NCBI GenBank assembly: GCA_013399895.1
Contig: VXBA01000884.1
Coordinates: forward strand, 46,096 to 110,095
Source of the DNA: Serilophus lunatus
Taxonomy: Eukaryota; Chordata; Aves; Passeriformes; Eurylaimidae
Length of the DNA stretch: 64,000 nt
Direction: 5' to 3'
In this document: piece after piece, positions 13,961 to 27,500 of the stretch
Position numbering within the stretch: the first letter of the stretch is position 1
How the letters are laid out: each line of letters begins with the position of its first letter
Program-made: the position numbers and the translations under genes
The notes under the pieces: generated by a model
Database searches by the model: none
What the model was told of the DNA's origin: nothing
Seen by the model: the letters and a program-made list of their open reading frames with translations, nothing else

Positions 13961-15931
13961 TTAAGACTGTTTCACATAGTGTGAAAGCATCTAACTCATC
14001 TAAATACAGCACTTAGCTTCCCTTGCCCAGGCTGAAATCTTTAGTTTTGCCTTAGATTCCCTCAGACGACAGACGTGGACCCCAAACACCTGCCTGTTTC
14101 TCAAAGTTGCAATCTGGATATGATGTGGGTATAATAGATGGGCAGACAGTCCATTTCTGCAGTGTTCAGAGGAGGCCAGCCCTCCTAGTGGGATTTTTCT
14201 CTAGGAGAAGGTATTATAAAAGTAGATATTTTGGGTTGGCAACTCTCTATAGATATAGTTCAGTCCTTAAAGAAATTTTTTTAAGATGCCCAGTGCTTGC
14301 ATGAGTCTGAAATCTCAGCTGTTATCCCCTTGATAAAGTACCAGTTATATTTTTTAAATGAGCTTGATTACAAAAAAAAAAAATCCTTGAGATAATAGAA
14401 TAGTTTTTTTTGTTTATCCTCAAGGAAGCCAGAATAGGCTAAAACTGGTCAGATAAAAAATTATCGTTAATATTAAATGGTAAATAAAAATTTTTTGCTT
14501 CATTTTCTGCTATATCATTCCATGTGGAAAGCAGAAAAAGAAGTTGTCGTTTTTTCCATTTCTAAAGAGACTGTAACAGCAATACTGTCATTAAAATAGT
14601 TTATAAATATTCCACAGAAAGATGTCATCTTGAATGTGAACAGATACCTTTATCTACAGTGCTATACAATTTTTGTCTACTTAGTATCAGTCATTTCTGT
14701 GTGCTGGGAGCATAATACATATAATTTGACTGTTACTAATGAATGTAGCTCCTTTTCTAAAGTCATTTGTTCAGTTCGATATCAAAAGAGAAGAACTCAT
14801 ACTCCTTAGCATTCAAGAAATAGATTTGAATTACTGACTTCAAACAAGGACAAGTAGGCCTTTATCTTTTCCCTTTTTAGAAAATGCAGATAACAACTAT
14901 TGCTGGAAAGTGAGGCCTTTTAGGATATTTTATGATCTTTTTTGGTCACTATCAAGAATCAACATAAAATAGAAGTGTAATAAGTAGCAACCACCACAGT
15001 ATATCAGAACTATATTACTGTATTCTTATTCTCTCAAAGGGCTTTACTGGGCTACTAGAATCCAAAATTGTAAGGTCATTGTGTGCCTTCATTCTGTAAA
15101 GAATGAATTTTCTGGGAGTTTTATGTGAAAATCAGTACCAGAGAATGTTCCTAGTTTTCAATCCCACATGAAAGCATATTATAGACAGAATGGATTAATG
15201 ATTCTTTCCTTTCCCCTAGTGAATAACCAAAGGCTACACTCTTACAAAATTTATAAAAAACAATTTAAAAAGTCAGACACATATATCACAGTGTACCATT
15301 TGCATCTACCATACTCACTAGACTTTTTAGGCATATCTTACAGGAAACAGTCCTGATCTGAATGGGGCTCAGAAGTTTCCTGTGTTTTAGTCAAGAACAA
15401 TTTATCCATCAAGAAATAAGAGGTCAGCATTTTCATTTATTTGCTAGATCAGATATAAAACAAATTATTACGTCCTGTAGGAAAGGGATTTTGCCTCAGT
15501 ATTTGTCCTTTTCCCCATCCCCACTCTTCTTGGCTGTGGTCCTGCAGAAAGGACCTCTCTGTAACAATGCTGATTTATATGACAATCCATGTGGGGAAAA
15601 AAAGTCTCACTTCATAAGTCAGCAAACAGGTAAGCTCATATATTTAATAATTCAGGATGCTGCTGTGAATGCCACAGGCCTCTTATCATCAATTTCAAAA
15701 AAGGTATTTAGCCTCTAGTTAGATCAAGTATCCAGTTAAACTGAGTAAAAATGGAAAGATAACATTCAAAACAGTTCAGATAGCTCTTGCTGCAATGTCA
15801 CCTGAACAGAGCACATAGTGTTTAGTGCTCCTATGTGGTTTACTCTCCAGTAGATGGGTGAGGCAGTGTATTGAAACTTTTCTATTACTGCTTCACTTTC
15901 TAAATATCTATTTTTACATTTTAACATATAG

Positions 15932-16100
15932 CTCCATCAGCCCTCCCAGACGCAAGTGGGACAAGCAGCCTCACAATCCAGTCTCCTGCATTTGGCTCAC
16001 AGTCAAGCATCTATGTCTCAAAGCCCAGTGCGTCAAGCTTCCTCTTCTTCCTCCTCATCCTCCTCATCTTCAGCTTTGAGTGTTGGCCAGTTAGTCAGCA
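15932..16100 (+). CDS. POU6F2: POU6F2 coding exon with 11-serine tract
   Basis: This 169-base exon starts in phase 0 (LHQPSQTQVGQAASQSSLLH) and ends ALSVGQLVS plus one base of a split codon. It is the linker of POU6F2 just before the POU-specific domain. Eleven serines in a row are encoded at 16040-16072 by mixed TCC, TCT and TCA codons. This tract is present in the mammalian protein as I know it, and the mixed codons make it less prone to slippage than a pure repeat. The acceptor (TTTAACATATAG) has only a modest pyrimidine tract; the donor GCA|GTAAGT is close to consensus. The split codon joins with AT of the next exon to give Asn. Confidence 0.95.
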
Positions 16101-18233
16101 GTAAGTATTGCTCCTTGGCTCTCCCTAATTCTCCCCTGTTTGTCCTTCTCACTGCTGAGTTTCCCAGTCTGCTTTCCTTCCCTTTGTTTTTTTAAATATA
16201 GTAGGTTGTAAGTAGAGTGATTCTTACCAGTGAGAACTACTAAGTGCTGTTGTGGATGGGTCTTAAGGTAAATGTGCAATCAATGATGAAAACAGTCATG
16301 AAAATGGTCATAAAAATAGTAGCAGTCATTAACTGACTCATGAGGGCAATTTTTATAACTGAAATATAGTTTATGTTTTTTAAATTAGAAGCTTTTGAAC
16401 CAGTCAATATCATGAATTATATTTCTCAAAATTTGGTGGGCAAACAGACTTTTGGTTAAGATGCTTGTTTATGAGCTTAGTTGACATAGCAAACCATTTT
16501 GCAGACCCTCATACAACACAAATCTAGAGTAACAGACTATTCTTGCCAGGAAAACCTTGCACAATTTAAACAAGAATGAACTATAAGATGTGTGGGAGAA
16601 GAGAAAAGCACACTGCAATGGAATAACTGAGTTTCAGTGTTAGGATCGTAACAGCTGACCTGAATAGCCCTTTCCTCCAGATCACATAGATCAGAGTCTT
16701 TGCTATTACCTTATCAGCATTAACTTTGGTCTTTACATAGCAAAACCAACAGGTAGAAAGTATACATAAGAACCATTAACAGGTTTTGCACATCTGCAAA
16801 AATCCAAGTTATTTGGATGACCTTGTTCAGTGATATTCAATGTACATATTTTAACTAAACAAACATTATAACTCATGCCATATTGGTAATGCAAATGATA
16901 CAAACTTATGAAGGGTTTGGAAAAACTGTCATGAAAGGAAAGATGTGAGAAAGTCTTGCTTAGATTATTTCAGGGATTGTTTACATGGGAAATAACTAGA
17001 GCTATAGTGGTAAAATTATGCTGATATAACTCCCAATGTGAATACTTTTACCCTGGAATAAAAATATCATCATATAGATACAGATATAATTATAGTGATA
17101 TAAATATACTGCTATTGCTCTGTCAGTAAATTTTCTCAAGTGGACATGCTTGTAAGAGGAAGACAATCAAGAGGCTTCATGTTAAAAGTACATAAAGTTT
17201 ACCCCTTGTCTGTGTGGGAAAATTCAATAAAATAGCTGGTGTGGAAAAAGTTGCTTTTCAATGGCTAGTCCAGAATAGCCCCTCTTGTGGATATATTTAT
17301 TTAAAATAAAAGCATCATGGAAGAAACCCTTTAAGTTTGCAAGATAAATCTGTCAAAAGTTAGGAAATGCTAGAAAAATAGTTGTCTGTTTAACTGTATG
17401 CAAGTTCTCTTAGAACATGTATTTTATTATAATAATATGTTGTTGTGAATAAAATCATACAATTGTGATTTTTTTTCTCATACTTCTTCCAGTGCATTCC
17501 AAATGGAATTGTCCTAGGGATGCATTAGAATTACTCATCCAACAGGTGGGCTTTTGCCCTTATCTGATTCACTAAACTGTTTCTCAGTTTGCATAATGTT
17601 TGAGGTAGAAGGGTGAAGAATGATCTTGGCTCAGGCAATAATGGACTGAAGAGCTGAAGCTTTCTGTCTGCTATGTAATTCCAGTGCAATAGTGGCAAAT
17701 CACTTACAAGAGATTTTTCACAAGTGCTCCCTCAATATCCAGCTTGAAACTCTGGACTTTAATTTACAGAAGAACCTGGTACTCACAGTTGTAATTTTAA
17801 GTGCACTTTCACTGTGGAACTGTATCAAGAACCATTTAAAGACACAGTCTAAACCATCATTTCCTGCTTGACCTAGAATGGGTACCCAAAAATGCTTTTT
17901 CCCTTAATATCTGTCCACTCACTTCTCTGTGAATGAGAAGGGGAAGACCCTCATCCTGTAGAAACACAAGAAAATAAATTAAGATTTGAAAAAACCAGAA
18001 GAGCTCAAGAGGTGTCTTTAGTGAAGAGCTTTAATAGAGGTCTGGGGCCACACACACTGAAAAAGTAAAAAAGGCAATACATCTTTCAGTTCATCTGTAA
18101 TGAAGAACAATTTGTCCTGTGTGCTGGATAGAGCACACAAAAAAGAACTGGTCCAGGGCTCAAAGACTATGCTACACTGTGTTCTGGGCTTCTATAACTG
18201 CAGCATTTTGTAGTTTCTGAGCATTTATTTGTT

Positions 18234-18293
18234 ATTCATTCATTCATTCATTCATTCATTCATTCATTCATTCATTCATTCATTTATTTATTT
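18234..18293. repeat. ATTC/ATTT tetranucleotide microsatellite
   Basis: About a dozen uninterrupted ATTC units are followed by two ATTT units. It is probably length-variable between individuals. Confidence 0.97.
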
Positions 18294-19690
18294 CAAGGTT
18301 GTTACAAAAGCAGAATAGTAGTGTAAATCAGTCATATGGTGAGATAATTCTCATGTGCATAGTTGGAAATAGTAGATCTTCTGTTGAATGGACGGGAAAA
18401 CGGATAACTTCTTGGTCATGCTCTAGAAGGAATAAGACACATGCTGTCCTTACAGATTTGGCTGAGAGCAGAGGAATATCAATTTGGGCCCATATGAGAG
18501 ATTCACTAACGAACATAGAATTTTTTCTTGATCCTCTTGGGCTCGACTCCATTCACTACTTGTCCTGTTCCAGTCCCATTACTTCCTCACGCTGTTCTCG
18601 ACACAATCTACTGTCTCTTTGTTTCCATGTTCCTCTAGCCTTCCTCCTGCTGTTCTTTCGTTGCAGTCCATCATTGCCCAACTTCTCTTCCCATTTAAGT
18701 TCCCTTCCAGCTCTCACTCACTCGCTGTCCCCAGACCATATCAGTGCCCTTTCACGAGCCTTTTTATTAGGTAGTTTCAGTCATCCTCTGTCTTGTTTTA
18801 TCACTAGTGCCACTTTTTTTTCCCTATTTTCTTTCCTCTCTCACAGTGATTACTACTTTCTGCAGTCGAGCCCTCTGTCTCTCCATTTCTTTTTCTTTAG
18901 ATTAGAGGTTAATTTTTGCTCCCTCTGCATCCAAATCCTGGTGATGCCAGTCCCATGCCCCCTGGAAGCCATCAGAGGAGTATGGAAAATGATCACCAAG
19001 AAGAGCAGCCAGTCAGTCTCCCTATCATTACTGTTGTCCTGTCACAAAGCAGGCCAGAGCCAAAACCATAGGAGACTTTTCACACAATCAGATCAAGAAA
19101 GACTTGGAAATTAACTCACTGCGATTCAGATCTTATAAGCATTCCAAAGGAAGATGTTATTGATAGGGATCTCCTAAAAGAAAACAAACAAATAAACAAA
19201 AAACCAAACATTATACATAATCATACATAAATAAAAACTTCTTGAGTTGTTTTGAATTTATGCTTTCAGCTTCATTCAACAGAATGAGAAGAATGAGAGG
19301 CAGACCATCAATTGTTCTGCCATCTATGTATTGTTCTCACACAGACAGAAGTAAACCAATCACCTCAAGGATCCTTAATGCCTGTCCAGCATACTCTTGA
19401 GAGCATGTAACCAACAACAAACTGGAGCCACATACCTAAGCCTGCCTCAGCGATGATGATAGTGTTCCAGGGCACAAGAGGGGCTACCTATTGTTTTTTA
19501 GTAATGTGGAAAGAGGAGAAGATGATCTGTTCGGTAAGAAAAGATCAAACCACCTGTATAATGAAATATGAAAAGTCAGAAAGGATTCTTTATAGTTTGT
19601 TGTTGTTGCTAATAAACCAATGATACCTTTTGGACAAACTATTAAGTGAGCTTCATGAATTTGAAAATCGTTTCATGTGACTAAAAATCC

Positions 19691-19698
19691 ATTTGCAT
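19691..19698 (+). promoter_or_regulatory. Octamer-type POU motif ATTTGCAT
   Basis: This is an exact ATTTGCAT, the classical octamer bound by POU factors, inside a repeat-free intronic block. An 8-mer occurs by chance several times in a window of this size; other copies are at 15298, 30671, 33435 and 44967. Function is therefore speculative. Confidence 0.25.
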
Positions 19699-22600
19699 AC
19701 AACTTGACTGCACATGGGGAAATAAATAGACAGAGAGTCACCCCTGCTTTGCTTCTTTGCAGGATCTGCTCAGCTTTTGCATGCAGATCCCCAAAGGGCA
19801 GGAGCACCTCTTTGTCAAGCCTGTGGCCCATAATTGAACTCAGCCTGTTAAGTGCCCCAGCTCCCACATTAGCTGCTGAGCTTTGTATACCCGGCCTACA
19901 ATTGAAATCCACTGCCTAAAAGTCCATTCAAAGTCTTTTAGTGGGATGAGGCGGGCAAGAGTCAGTGGTTCTGAAAGAAATTCATAGGCATGAGGGCAGC
20001 AAAAGCAACTTGTGGCTTCCTGAACCTATCTTTGTTTGCTTTATCCCTCCTGAGGTAGAAATATTGTTGTTTCCTTTCTCTCATTCCTTCCAAAGCTGCA
20101 GCCCAGACCTGCAGCAGAGTTGAGTACCTAGGCAGAGATTTTCCATAATCCAAAAACTGTTGCTAAATATAGCAATATTCATGTAAAAAGTCAGCACATT
20201 CAGCCAGCTTGTTTCACTACTTGAATTGCATAGAGCAACATAACTTCAGTAAATAAGTATTTGGGGCAAGCTTCTGTACAGTGACTTTAAAGAGAGTAAA
20301 CTAATTACAACAGCCTCACATCATAGAAATTACTAAAGTGTAATGAGAAAGTGATGAGAATGGGCCCGTAATAACTTTAGAGTTCCATGTTCCTTGCTTT
20401 TCTTCCCTTTATTTTTCGTTCTAGTAATACTTTATGATTTTACATTTTTTCTTTAATGTGTTTCTTAATTTTAAAAAGATGCATTTCCTTAATTTTTATT
20501 TTTAATTTGTCTTTCTTATTTCCTGTCATTTTTTTCCCCCTGGATAGTGGTCTCCATTATAGTTTTCCCCCTTTATCTCATCATCACTCTTTCATCCCTA
20601 AGCAGCAGCAAGTGCTAGTTATTTCAAAGAAAAAAAATTTGTGGTTATTTCCAAATAAAAGATATTTTAAAATAAGTTCTGCCAAAGCAAGGACTGCAAG
20701 ATTCATCTCTACACTTCTGTTCCTTCTGTTTGATTTTGTCCTATAGTGTCATCCTATCTCTATTCTCTTTTGTCTTCTTTGTTTCCTCTTCATTCATTCC
20801 TACACCATTACATCCTCCCTTTATCCATTTCATTTTCCTCTTCTGAAATGCATTCTTCTGCTCATTTCTTTAACTTTTCCACTATACTTTGTCTTTGTAG
20901 AAATTACTGGTTTCCCTTCGTGCTGAGACTTGTGTCTTCCTTCCAAATTCATTTTACTGTCGTCTGTTACTATAAAATTAAAACACCTCCCATAAACAAA
21001 TTATTATTTTTTTCCCTTTAGCTCCAGTATATTTTCCATTATTAATGTTTTGTCCTGCCTTTGTTATCCAATTTACTTTCCATTGGACCTCCTTTGCCAG
21101 CTATTTCTCCTCCTATCTGACTGGGGAAATCATTCCCCTGTAATCCCTCCTGTGGAGAACTTTATGCAACAGAAATTTCCTTTCTCCTTCAGGGTGCACT
21201 GATTTCTCTGTAGCAGCTCTTTTCCCTAACTATTAAAATCACAGCATATTTTCACTCACCAACATACTCATGTGGGATTTTCAGAAGAATTCAAATGTGT
21301 GAGAAGTACTCCCTTCAGCAGAAAAAAAGGGATTTCAATGCAGGAGAGCCTGTGGATTTTATTTCTTCCACTCTGTTCATCTACCTTCACCATCCACCAG
21401 GACAACTGGTAGAATTTTAGCTGTCTTCCTTCTTCTTATGAGATATATACACATATTCCCTGAAATCACCCCATACAACTCTGTCACCTTTCTCTAGCAC
21501 CCAATAGTTTCATAGACACAACAGCCATTGTTTTCTTATGGAATAATGTAAATTTAGGGACTTGAAATGCTGTTACGTTAGATCCCTGCCAGTCAGTGGG
21601 ATTGGTATTCTCTATTTTCCTGTTGGCTGAGCTGCCTTCCCTGGAATAGCCACTTAATTTATGAAGCAACAGTTTATTTATTGTTTTCAATAACCCACTC
21701 TCCCTAAAATGTGAAGGGCACTACAGGTTCAATTGTTCTGAGAGTTCAGAACTTGCTAAAACAGTCCATTATCTATTTGAAAACATTTATGTATGTGCAT
21801 ACATTAGTCCGCAGAGTCCAAGACTATGAATTGATTGTATTTTAATGGCAATAGGGTAGAACAGACCAATGCTGTTATGACACCAACAGAGTGGGCTTCA
21901 TAACACTATTTGTATTTTATGGAGGTGACAGATGATGAGATCTTGGGATTTCAAAGGACTTTGAATTATATCCAAAGTAGTACTTTCCTACTCTCAAAGA
22001 TGCTGTGTAAGAACAAAGCCTTTTTCTCAACACTATGTATTACATTCTACTTCCGTATTACTGAAGTGCATCCCAGGTTTTTTTCTCACCTCAAGGAGAC
22101 CTCAGCCTAGTACTTCCCTTATCCAAGGCCCCTCCAGCAGGAAAAGTCTTTGCAGCATTCTCACTGTTGCAACAGTGTCATACCAGAAGGATCCAGTAGA
22201 ACATGGCCAAATTTCTCAATAATAATATGCCAGCAAATAACTCCTTAGTTTTCATATTTCCCTTTTTATTCCTGAGAGGAGCTGGGGAAGATTACAGGTG
22301 CCAGATGCCATAGTGTTTGCTACTTTGAAAGTTGTCTGGGAATACCTCAATTGTCCTTTGTCACATCCCTAACAGACTTAGTCAGCAGCCTTTAAGTGAA
22401 GGAAGGAAAGAGGTGAGGAAGCTCCCCATGTTAGTGTACTTTACTCAAGGGAGTTTTTGAGGCCAGTATCATTCATGGTGTTTTGTACATTTATCAGTTG
22501 CTCTGCAGAGACCCAAAGGGCAGATAAAATGTGCAGCTCCATTCTGTGTCTCTGAAATTCAGAACTGGTATGCTAGATAGACTGTGTATGAGGTTAAGTA

Positions 22601-23811
22601 GGAAAATTTCACACCTCTAAAGGCAATATTCTGTGATTCCGTAATTATTTTATAAACCTGAGTGGCAATTGTCATGGCTACTTAAAAGCAAATGATATGC
22701 AATGTAGCTTTACACTGAATGAGTGCATGGTGAGCTCAAGTACAGCTATGAGCACAGGAGAGATGATTCTGACTGTGGAGCATTGTCAAAACTAGGTTCA
22801 GCCAATGTTCATGCACAGTTCAAATGGATTCCTGGTTGAATACACAAGAATTTTAAAAATATTGTTGCTGTGTATGCTTCTTACACTCGAGCAAGGAAAA
22901 GATATAGACTAAATTTATATATCAGAAAACACTTTTCCCTCTGTCTATTACTGGACAAAAAGATTTTTTATAGGGTGTTTCCATCATAAGGAAATATGGC
23001 TTATAAATCCCTGAAAATAAAAGCTTTGGTACTGTAATACTGATAAGCCCACAGCTATGTGCATACTACCAGCATCCTCTCATATAGGGTTCAGAATAGT
23101 AATGTAGTCTAGCACTGTCCTTGGACAACTGCTTGCATTTATAGAAATTTAGAAGTTACTGTGCTACAACTTTTCACCTCAACGTCTGAGGAATGAGGTA
23201 AAGAACAACAGAGATGTCTTATAGGGAGAATGGCTTCACTACATGCAGGATTGCACAACACTTTGAAATCTTCCACCAACCCAGTCCCATGCTGTCTCTG
23301 ACTTGGCGAACATTTTCATTTAGTCAGAGATCAGTAGCTGGGGAGAGGGGAGAAAGTTCCATTCTCCAGCTGTTGTGTCATTTACCTTGATAAGTCCTAA
23401 ATTGACTGAGTTATCCAGCTCCAAAGGAGCTTTCCTGTGGTATACATGCTTTATTATGTGCCCTTTCAGGGACAAAGGGTTCTGTGTCAGTAAACTGCTA
23501 TAGAGAGGAAGGACAGATTTATTCTCACAGCATCATAAGCATTATCTTCTGAGGGGCTAATGTAAAAGTAAAAACTGTGCAGCATTACCATCCAAAACCA
23601 ATGTTGCTGCTCCTTGATAATCAACCTGGTGGGAGGCAGAACAAAAAGCTTGAAAGTCTGCTTCTCAGAAGGGCATATTTTAAAAGATGATTTTTAAATC
23701 AAGGAGGTTTTAAAGGCAGCATTTACGGGGGATTTTTCATTTGCTGGGCTATTTTGGACATTCAGCTGGCAGTTTGGGTTGGGGATGTTGGGTAGGTTGT
23801 TAACCTAGGTA

Positions 23812-23878
23812 AAGGTTGGACTTGATGATCTCCATGGTCTCTTCCAACCTTATTAATTCTGTGTGTAATTCTGTGTGT
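23812..23878 (+). mobile_element. CR1 LINE 3' end, very short
   Basis: The stretch 'AAGGTTGGACTTGATGATCT' followed by 'CTTCCAACCTTATTAATTCTGTG' and a repeated 'TAATTCTGTGTG' tail is the hallmark of an avian CR1 3' terminus. Only the last part of the element is visible; the 5' limit is uncertain. Confidence 0.8.
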
Positions 23879-24380
23879 GTAAAAGGGAAGGAATGGTTAT
23901 GAATCTCCCTATCTGGCATTAATTTTAAATAAAGCAGGATGTCTTGATTTTGAGTCAAAAATCCAATACGTATATTTAGCTCTCCCCACAGACTGGATAT
24001 AAATATAATAACACCAGCCTTATTTCTCTATGTGATAAGAAGGGAAAATGGGGAACCTGACTCCTCAACCCAGGAAGGATTTTGCAAGGCCTAAATGGCA
24101 GTGAGGAGCTCAGGGCCCTCTTCACTCTGAAGTAAGCTGGTCATTTTCAGGAGTTAAGCAACAGGGCATGTCTTTGAAAATCTTCCACCAGTACCTGCAA
24201 ACAATGCAGCTTAGTTAGCATTTTAGCAATCTGAATATGCTTCATAACACACCTGACTCTCTGAGGAAGAAGAGAAAGGGGTAAGTATTAAAAAAATTGA
24301 ACATCTTGAAAGGTGGTGTAAGCCTATCGCACTGATATGTGATTGCAAAGAACTGACATAATTAAAAAATATCTCAACAG

Positions 24381-24549
24381 ATCCTCAAACAGCCACTGGA
24401 GAGGTGGATGGGGTGAACCTGGAAGAAATCCGAGAATTTGCCAAAGCTTTCAAAATTCGACGCCTGTCCCTTGGCCTGACACAGACTCAAGTTGGCCAAG
24501 CCCTAAGCGCCACGGAAGGCCCAGCCTATAGCCAGTCTGCCATCTGCAG
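24381..24549 (+). CDS. POU6F2: POU6F2 coding exon, first part of POU-specific domain
   Basis: This 169-base exon begins with the last two bases of a split Asn codon. It encodes PQTATGEVDGVNLEEIREFA, then KAFKIRRLSLGLTQTQVGQ and ALSATEGPAYSQSAIC, plus AG of a split Arg codon. It is the N-terminal half of the POU-specific domain, which binds DNA through a helix-turn-helix; the LGLTQTQVGQAL segment is the conserved second and third helix region. The donor is CAG|GTAACA. The acceptor is poor in pyrimidines (TAATTAAAAAATATCTCAACAG), while a CTGAC at about 24353 could serve as branch point. Skipping this exon alone would shift the frame and destroy the DNA-binding region. Confidence 0.96.
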
Positions 24550-27500
24550 GTAACAAGTTACATCATAAAATCTTCTTTCCTCCCTTTGTTCTTAATAATT
24601 ATTGAGCTTATTGTGAGGAGTATGTTTGAGTCTGAGTCTTCACAGTTTATTCTTTAATCTGAGATTTATATTAGCCAATAATGTTGTTATCTGACAGATA
24701 AAATGTTCTTATTGTGTAACCGACAGTAACTTTGGTCTTTTATTTTTTCCTCCTTTTTCAAACAAGTGAGAAATAATGTTCCTGGCATTGAGACTTAATT
24801 CCGTAGATGAGCTGGAGACCCTGCTGATGCTGGATAAGCACCAGCTGACCCTCTTCATACTGTGCCATTTTCTACAGATAGGGTTACTGAACAAATATTT
24901 CATGGCTGCATCCCTGCTAAGTTAAAACCTGTATTACTGTGGTTAGCACGTCACATAGAGGATGTTATTGATGATTTACCCAGGCAACACAGAAGGGAAA
25001 AAAATAGCCTTGTAAAACAGCAGCTATATATATATCTTTTATCACCCAAATGTTCAGTAAAAAAACAGATAAACCTATGTATTCAAAGCAGAAATCTGTC
25101 CTAATCATAAGAAATCATACTACAGTCTTGACAGAGTTAAAGTAGAATCTAATACCGTATATGCATGTATGTGTGTTAAAGTAATCCCATGTTTATGCAT
25201 GAGGTAACAAACACACTTAGGTAACAGCTTTTTCCTCTTGGGCAATGCCTTATAGTCCTTCTCCATCAGTGAAAGCCAAGAAACCAACTCTAAGCTCATT
25301 TAAGTGGATTTTGTTCTTGGTGATCCATGAAATGCTCTGTCTTTTTATCTGCTCTTTATACTTCTAATGTATTCCCCATAGAACGGAAGTGTACTTTTCC
25401 TGCAGTTAAAGACTAAGGTTATAAATAACATCAGTATGGGGTAGTGAGCTTGCAGCTCACATTTTGCTCAATGATTTTCCATAAAACCCATTGATTGTTG
25501 TTAAATACAAAACACTCCATAGGAACCTCTCACTTCTATGGTCTCCCCTACTGTTTTTTCTTATAAGATACCTCCCTGTAGAAAATAACCTTTATTCAGT
25601 CTATACAAGAATACTACTGCTGGGAAATTTGTTTCAAGACTTGTATATCGTTATACCAAACATGTACTGCAGTATCAACACTAACAAGAAGTGCCGATGA
25701 TATGAATGCTATTGCACCCAATTGCAAAGTATTAATTTTTCTTTTTTATTCTTTGTGGTCAGTTGGTAAAGAATGTCTAAAATGGGTGGAGTTTTTAGCA
25801 ATTGACAATTTTTTGTAGACTTGAGTTGCTGTTTAACATACTATACTTTAAAGGGACACGTTGCAGTTTCCTTTGCTTTTGTCTAGTTTTCTGAATTCTT
25901 ATTTCCTTCATCCTTTCTCACACCTTGAGAAAACACTGGGGATGGTGAGACATTTTACAGTGGGATCCTTAGAGGGGTAAATTTCTCAGAACATGAGAAA
26001 TGGGTGCACAAGCTGGTCCCAAATACTTGTAAGGTTACAGGTCTTTTTAATTTCCTTTGCCTGCCCCAGATAGATACCACTTCAGGCTGTAATAATGTGC
26101 TTTGACTCTGCATTTTTTGTTAAGCACCAAGACAAGCTGCTTCAGTGGCAGTATGAGTTCCTCAAAAATAGCAGATTTAACTTTTAATGATAACAAAGGA
26201 GATTCAGTAAGAACTCCAGATTAGTGGAAGGGGCAGTAAGGCAAGAAAGTTAACAACCAAATCGAAGACAAAAGTACAGTCTCCTGTTGGCCTGTGCAGG
26301 TCGTATGAGCAATATACCACCTTGATATGTCCTGCGTGCAAATAATGGCATTTTCTTTAACTTGAGAAATTACATCCTAAAAGATACTCTTCAGCCTGAA
26401 ATATCACTGGACACCAAAGAATAACACCTTGCAATCAATATTGCATTAGGATTTCAGGCCCTACTTAAAAATTCTTTGGAGTGTTATTATCTGAAATTAC
26501 TCCTTGTCTCATTCTTTGTAAGAAATGCTTTGTTTCTTGCTGGAATATTTTCTGCTGCCTCCACATGCTGGATAGTGACACTAAAAATGGCCAACTCCAG
26601 TCACTGAGTTTCTTTGCATAAAGGCATTGAGCATGCTGTGATTAGCAGTGGTGGTGATGCTTCAGCACCAGATGAGCTGGACAGCAGAGCAGAGCAGCAT
26701 CATGCAATGTTGCTTTTCTGCAACATTAAACACTTCAACGTGTGGAGTGGGCAGAGAAAAGTGGGGAAATACAAATGGGTGGCACCAAAGAACTTGGGTG
26801 AAAGAATTTTTAAATGTGTAGCAAAAGAGGATGAAATCAGTAAACAAAAGAAACGATTACGTGTAAGACTTGAAATGTGAACTCAAGCTCTTCTGCTTGT
26901 CTTTGAAAGGATTAAAGGCTGCTTTTCCAGATGTTTTATAATACTTGTAAAATCTGGTTTGGCAAGAGACTTTTGATGGCAAAATGATACATAGAAGACT
27001 TCATTTACAGGAAATGATATCATTCTGGTACAGTCTGCAGAAATCCCACAATAAACTCAGCTTGGTGCCACAGCATATTAGTAGACTATTATGCTAGGTT
27101 TCATCTGGAAAACATGAGTCTGTCTTTGCACATTGTGGGAGCAGTCAAGATAATTGCAAAGTGTCCAGCTGTTTCAGCTGAACACCACTGTGGCCATGGG
27201 AATCTTTCTCCAACCCAGAAAAGGGATATAGCATTAACTTACAGTGAAAATTGCTGAAAAATGGAAAGGAAACCTGATATTCAGAGGCTAGTAACTGCCA
27301 TTGGTTTGTATTATTAAAGCCATGGTGTTTGGACAACGTTGGATGGGAGGGAAAATAAAGGATTCATCACAAAGGCGAATTGATAAAAAGCAATTGCCTT
27401 TGATATCATTTCCTGTAATTAGAGTGAGTCTCAAGGGTTTTGAAGATCATCAGAAATATGAAAATGTGACTCTTAACCTGTATTATTTAGTGTACTTATA

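Larger units (their letters stand above)
4539..15931 (+). other. POU6F2: POU6F2 intron, 11.4 kb
   Basis: This intron has donor GTAAAG at 4539 and acceptor CATATAG ending at 15931, so it follows GT-AG. Most of it is AT-rich with no recognisable exon. Two fragments of a decayed CR1/L3-like LINE lie on the minus strand (11116-11460 and 12990-13960). The open frames inside, up to 118 codons (15362-15718), show no family features I recognise. An octamer-type ATTTGCAT lies at 15298-15305. Confidence 0.85.
16101..24380 (+). other. POU6F2: POU6F2 intron, 8.3 kb
   Basis: The donor is GTAAGT and the acceptor is ATCTCAACAG at 24371-24380. Contents are an ATTC microsatellite (18234-18293), a pyrimidine-rich block with a long open frame (18299-19114), a block with an octamer site that is open on both strands (19673-19919), another pyrimidine-rich stretch (about 20380-21060) and a CR1 3' end (23812-23878). 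I see no exon with a recognisable product. Confidence 0.85.
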
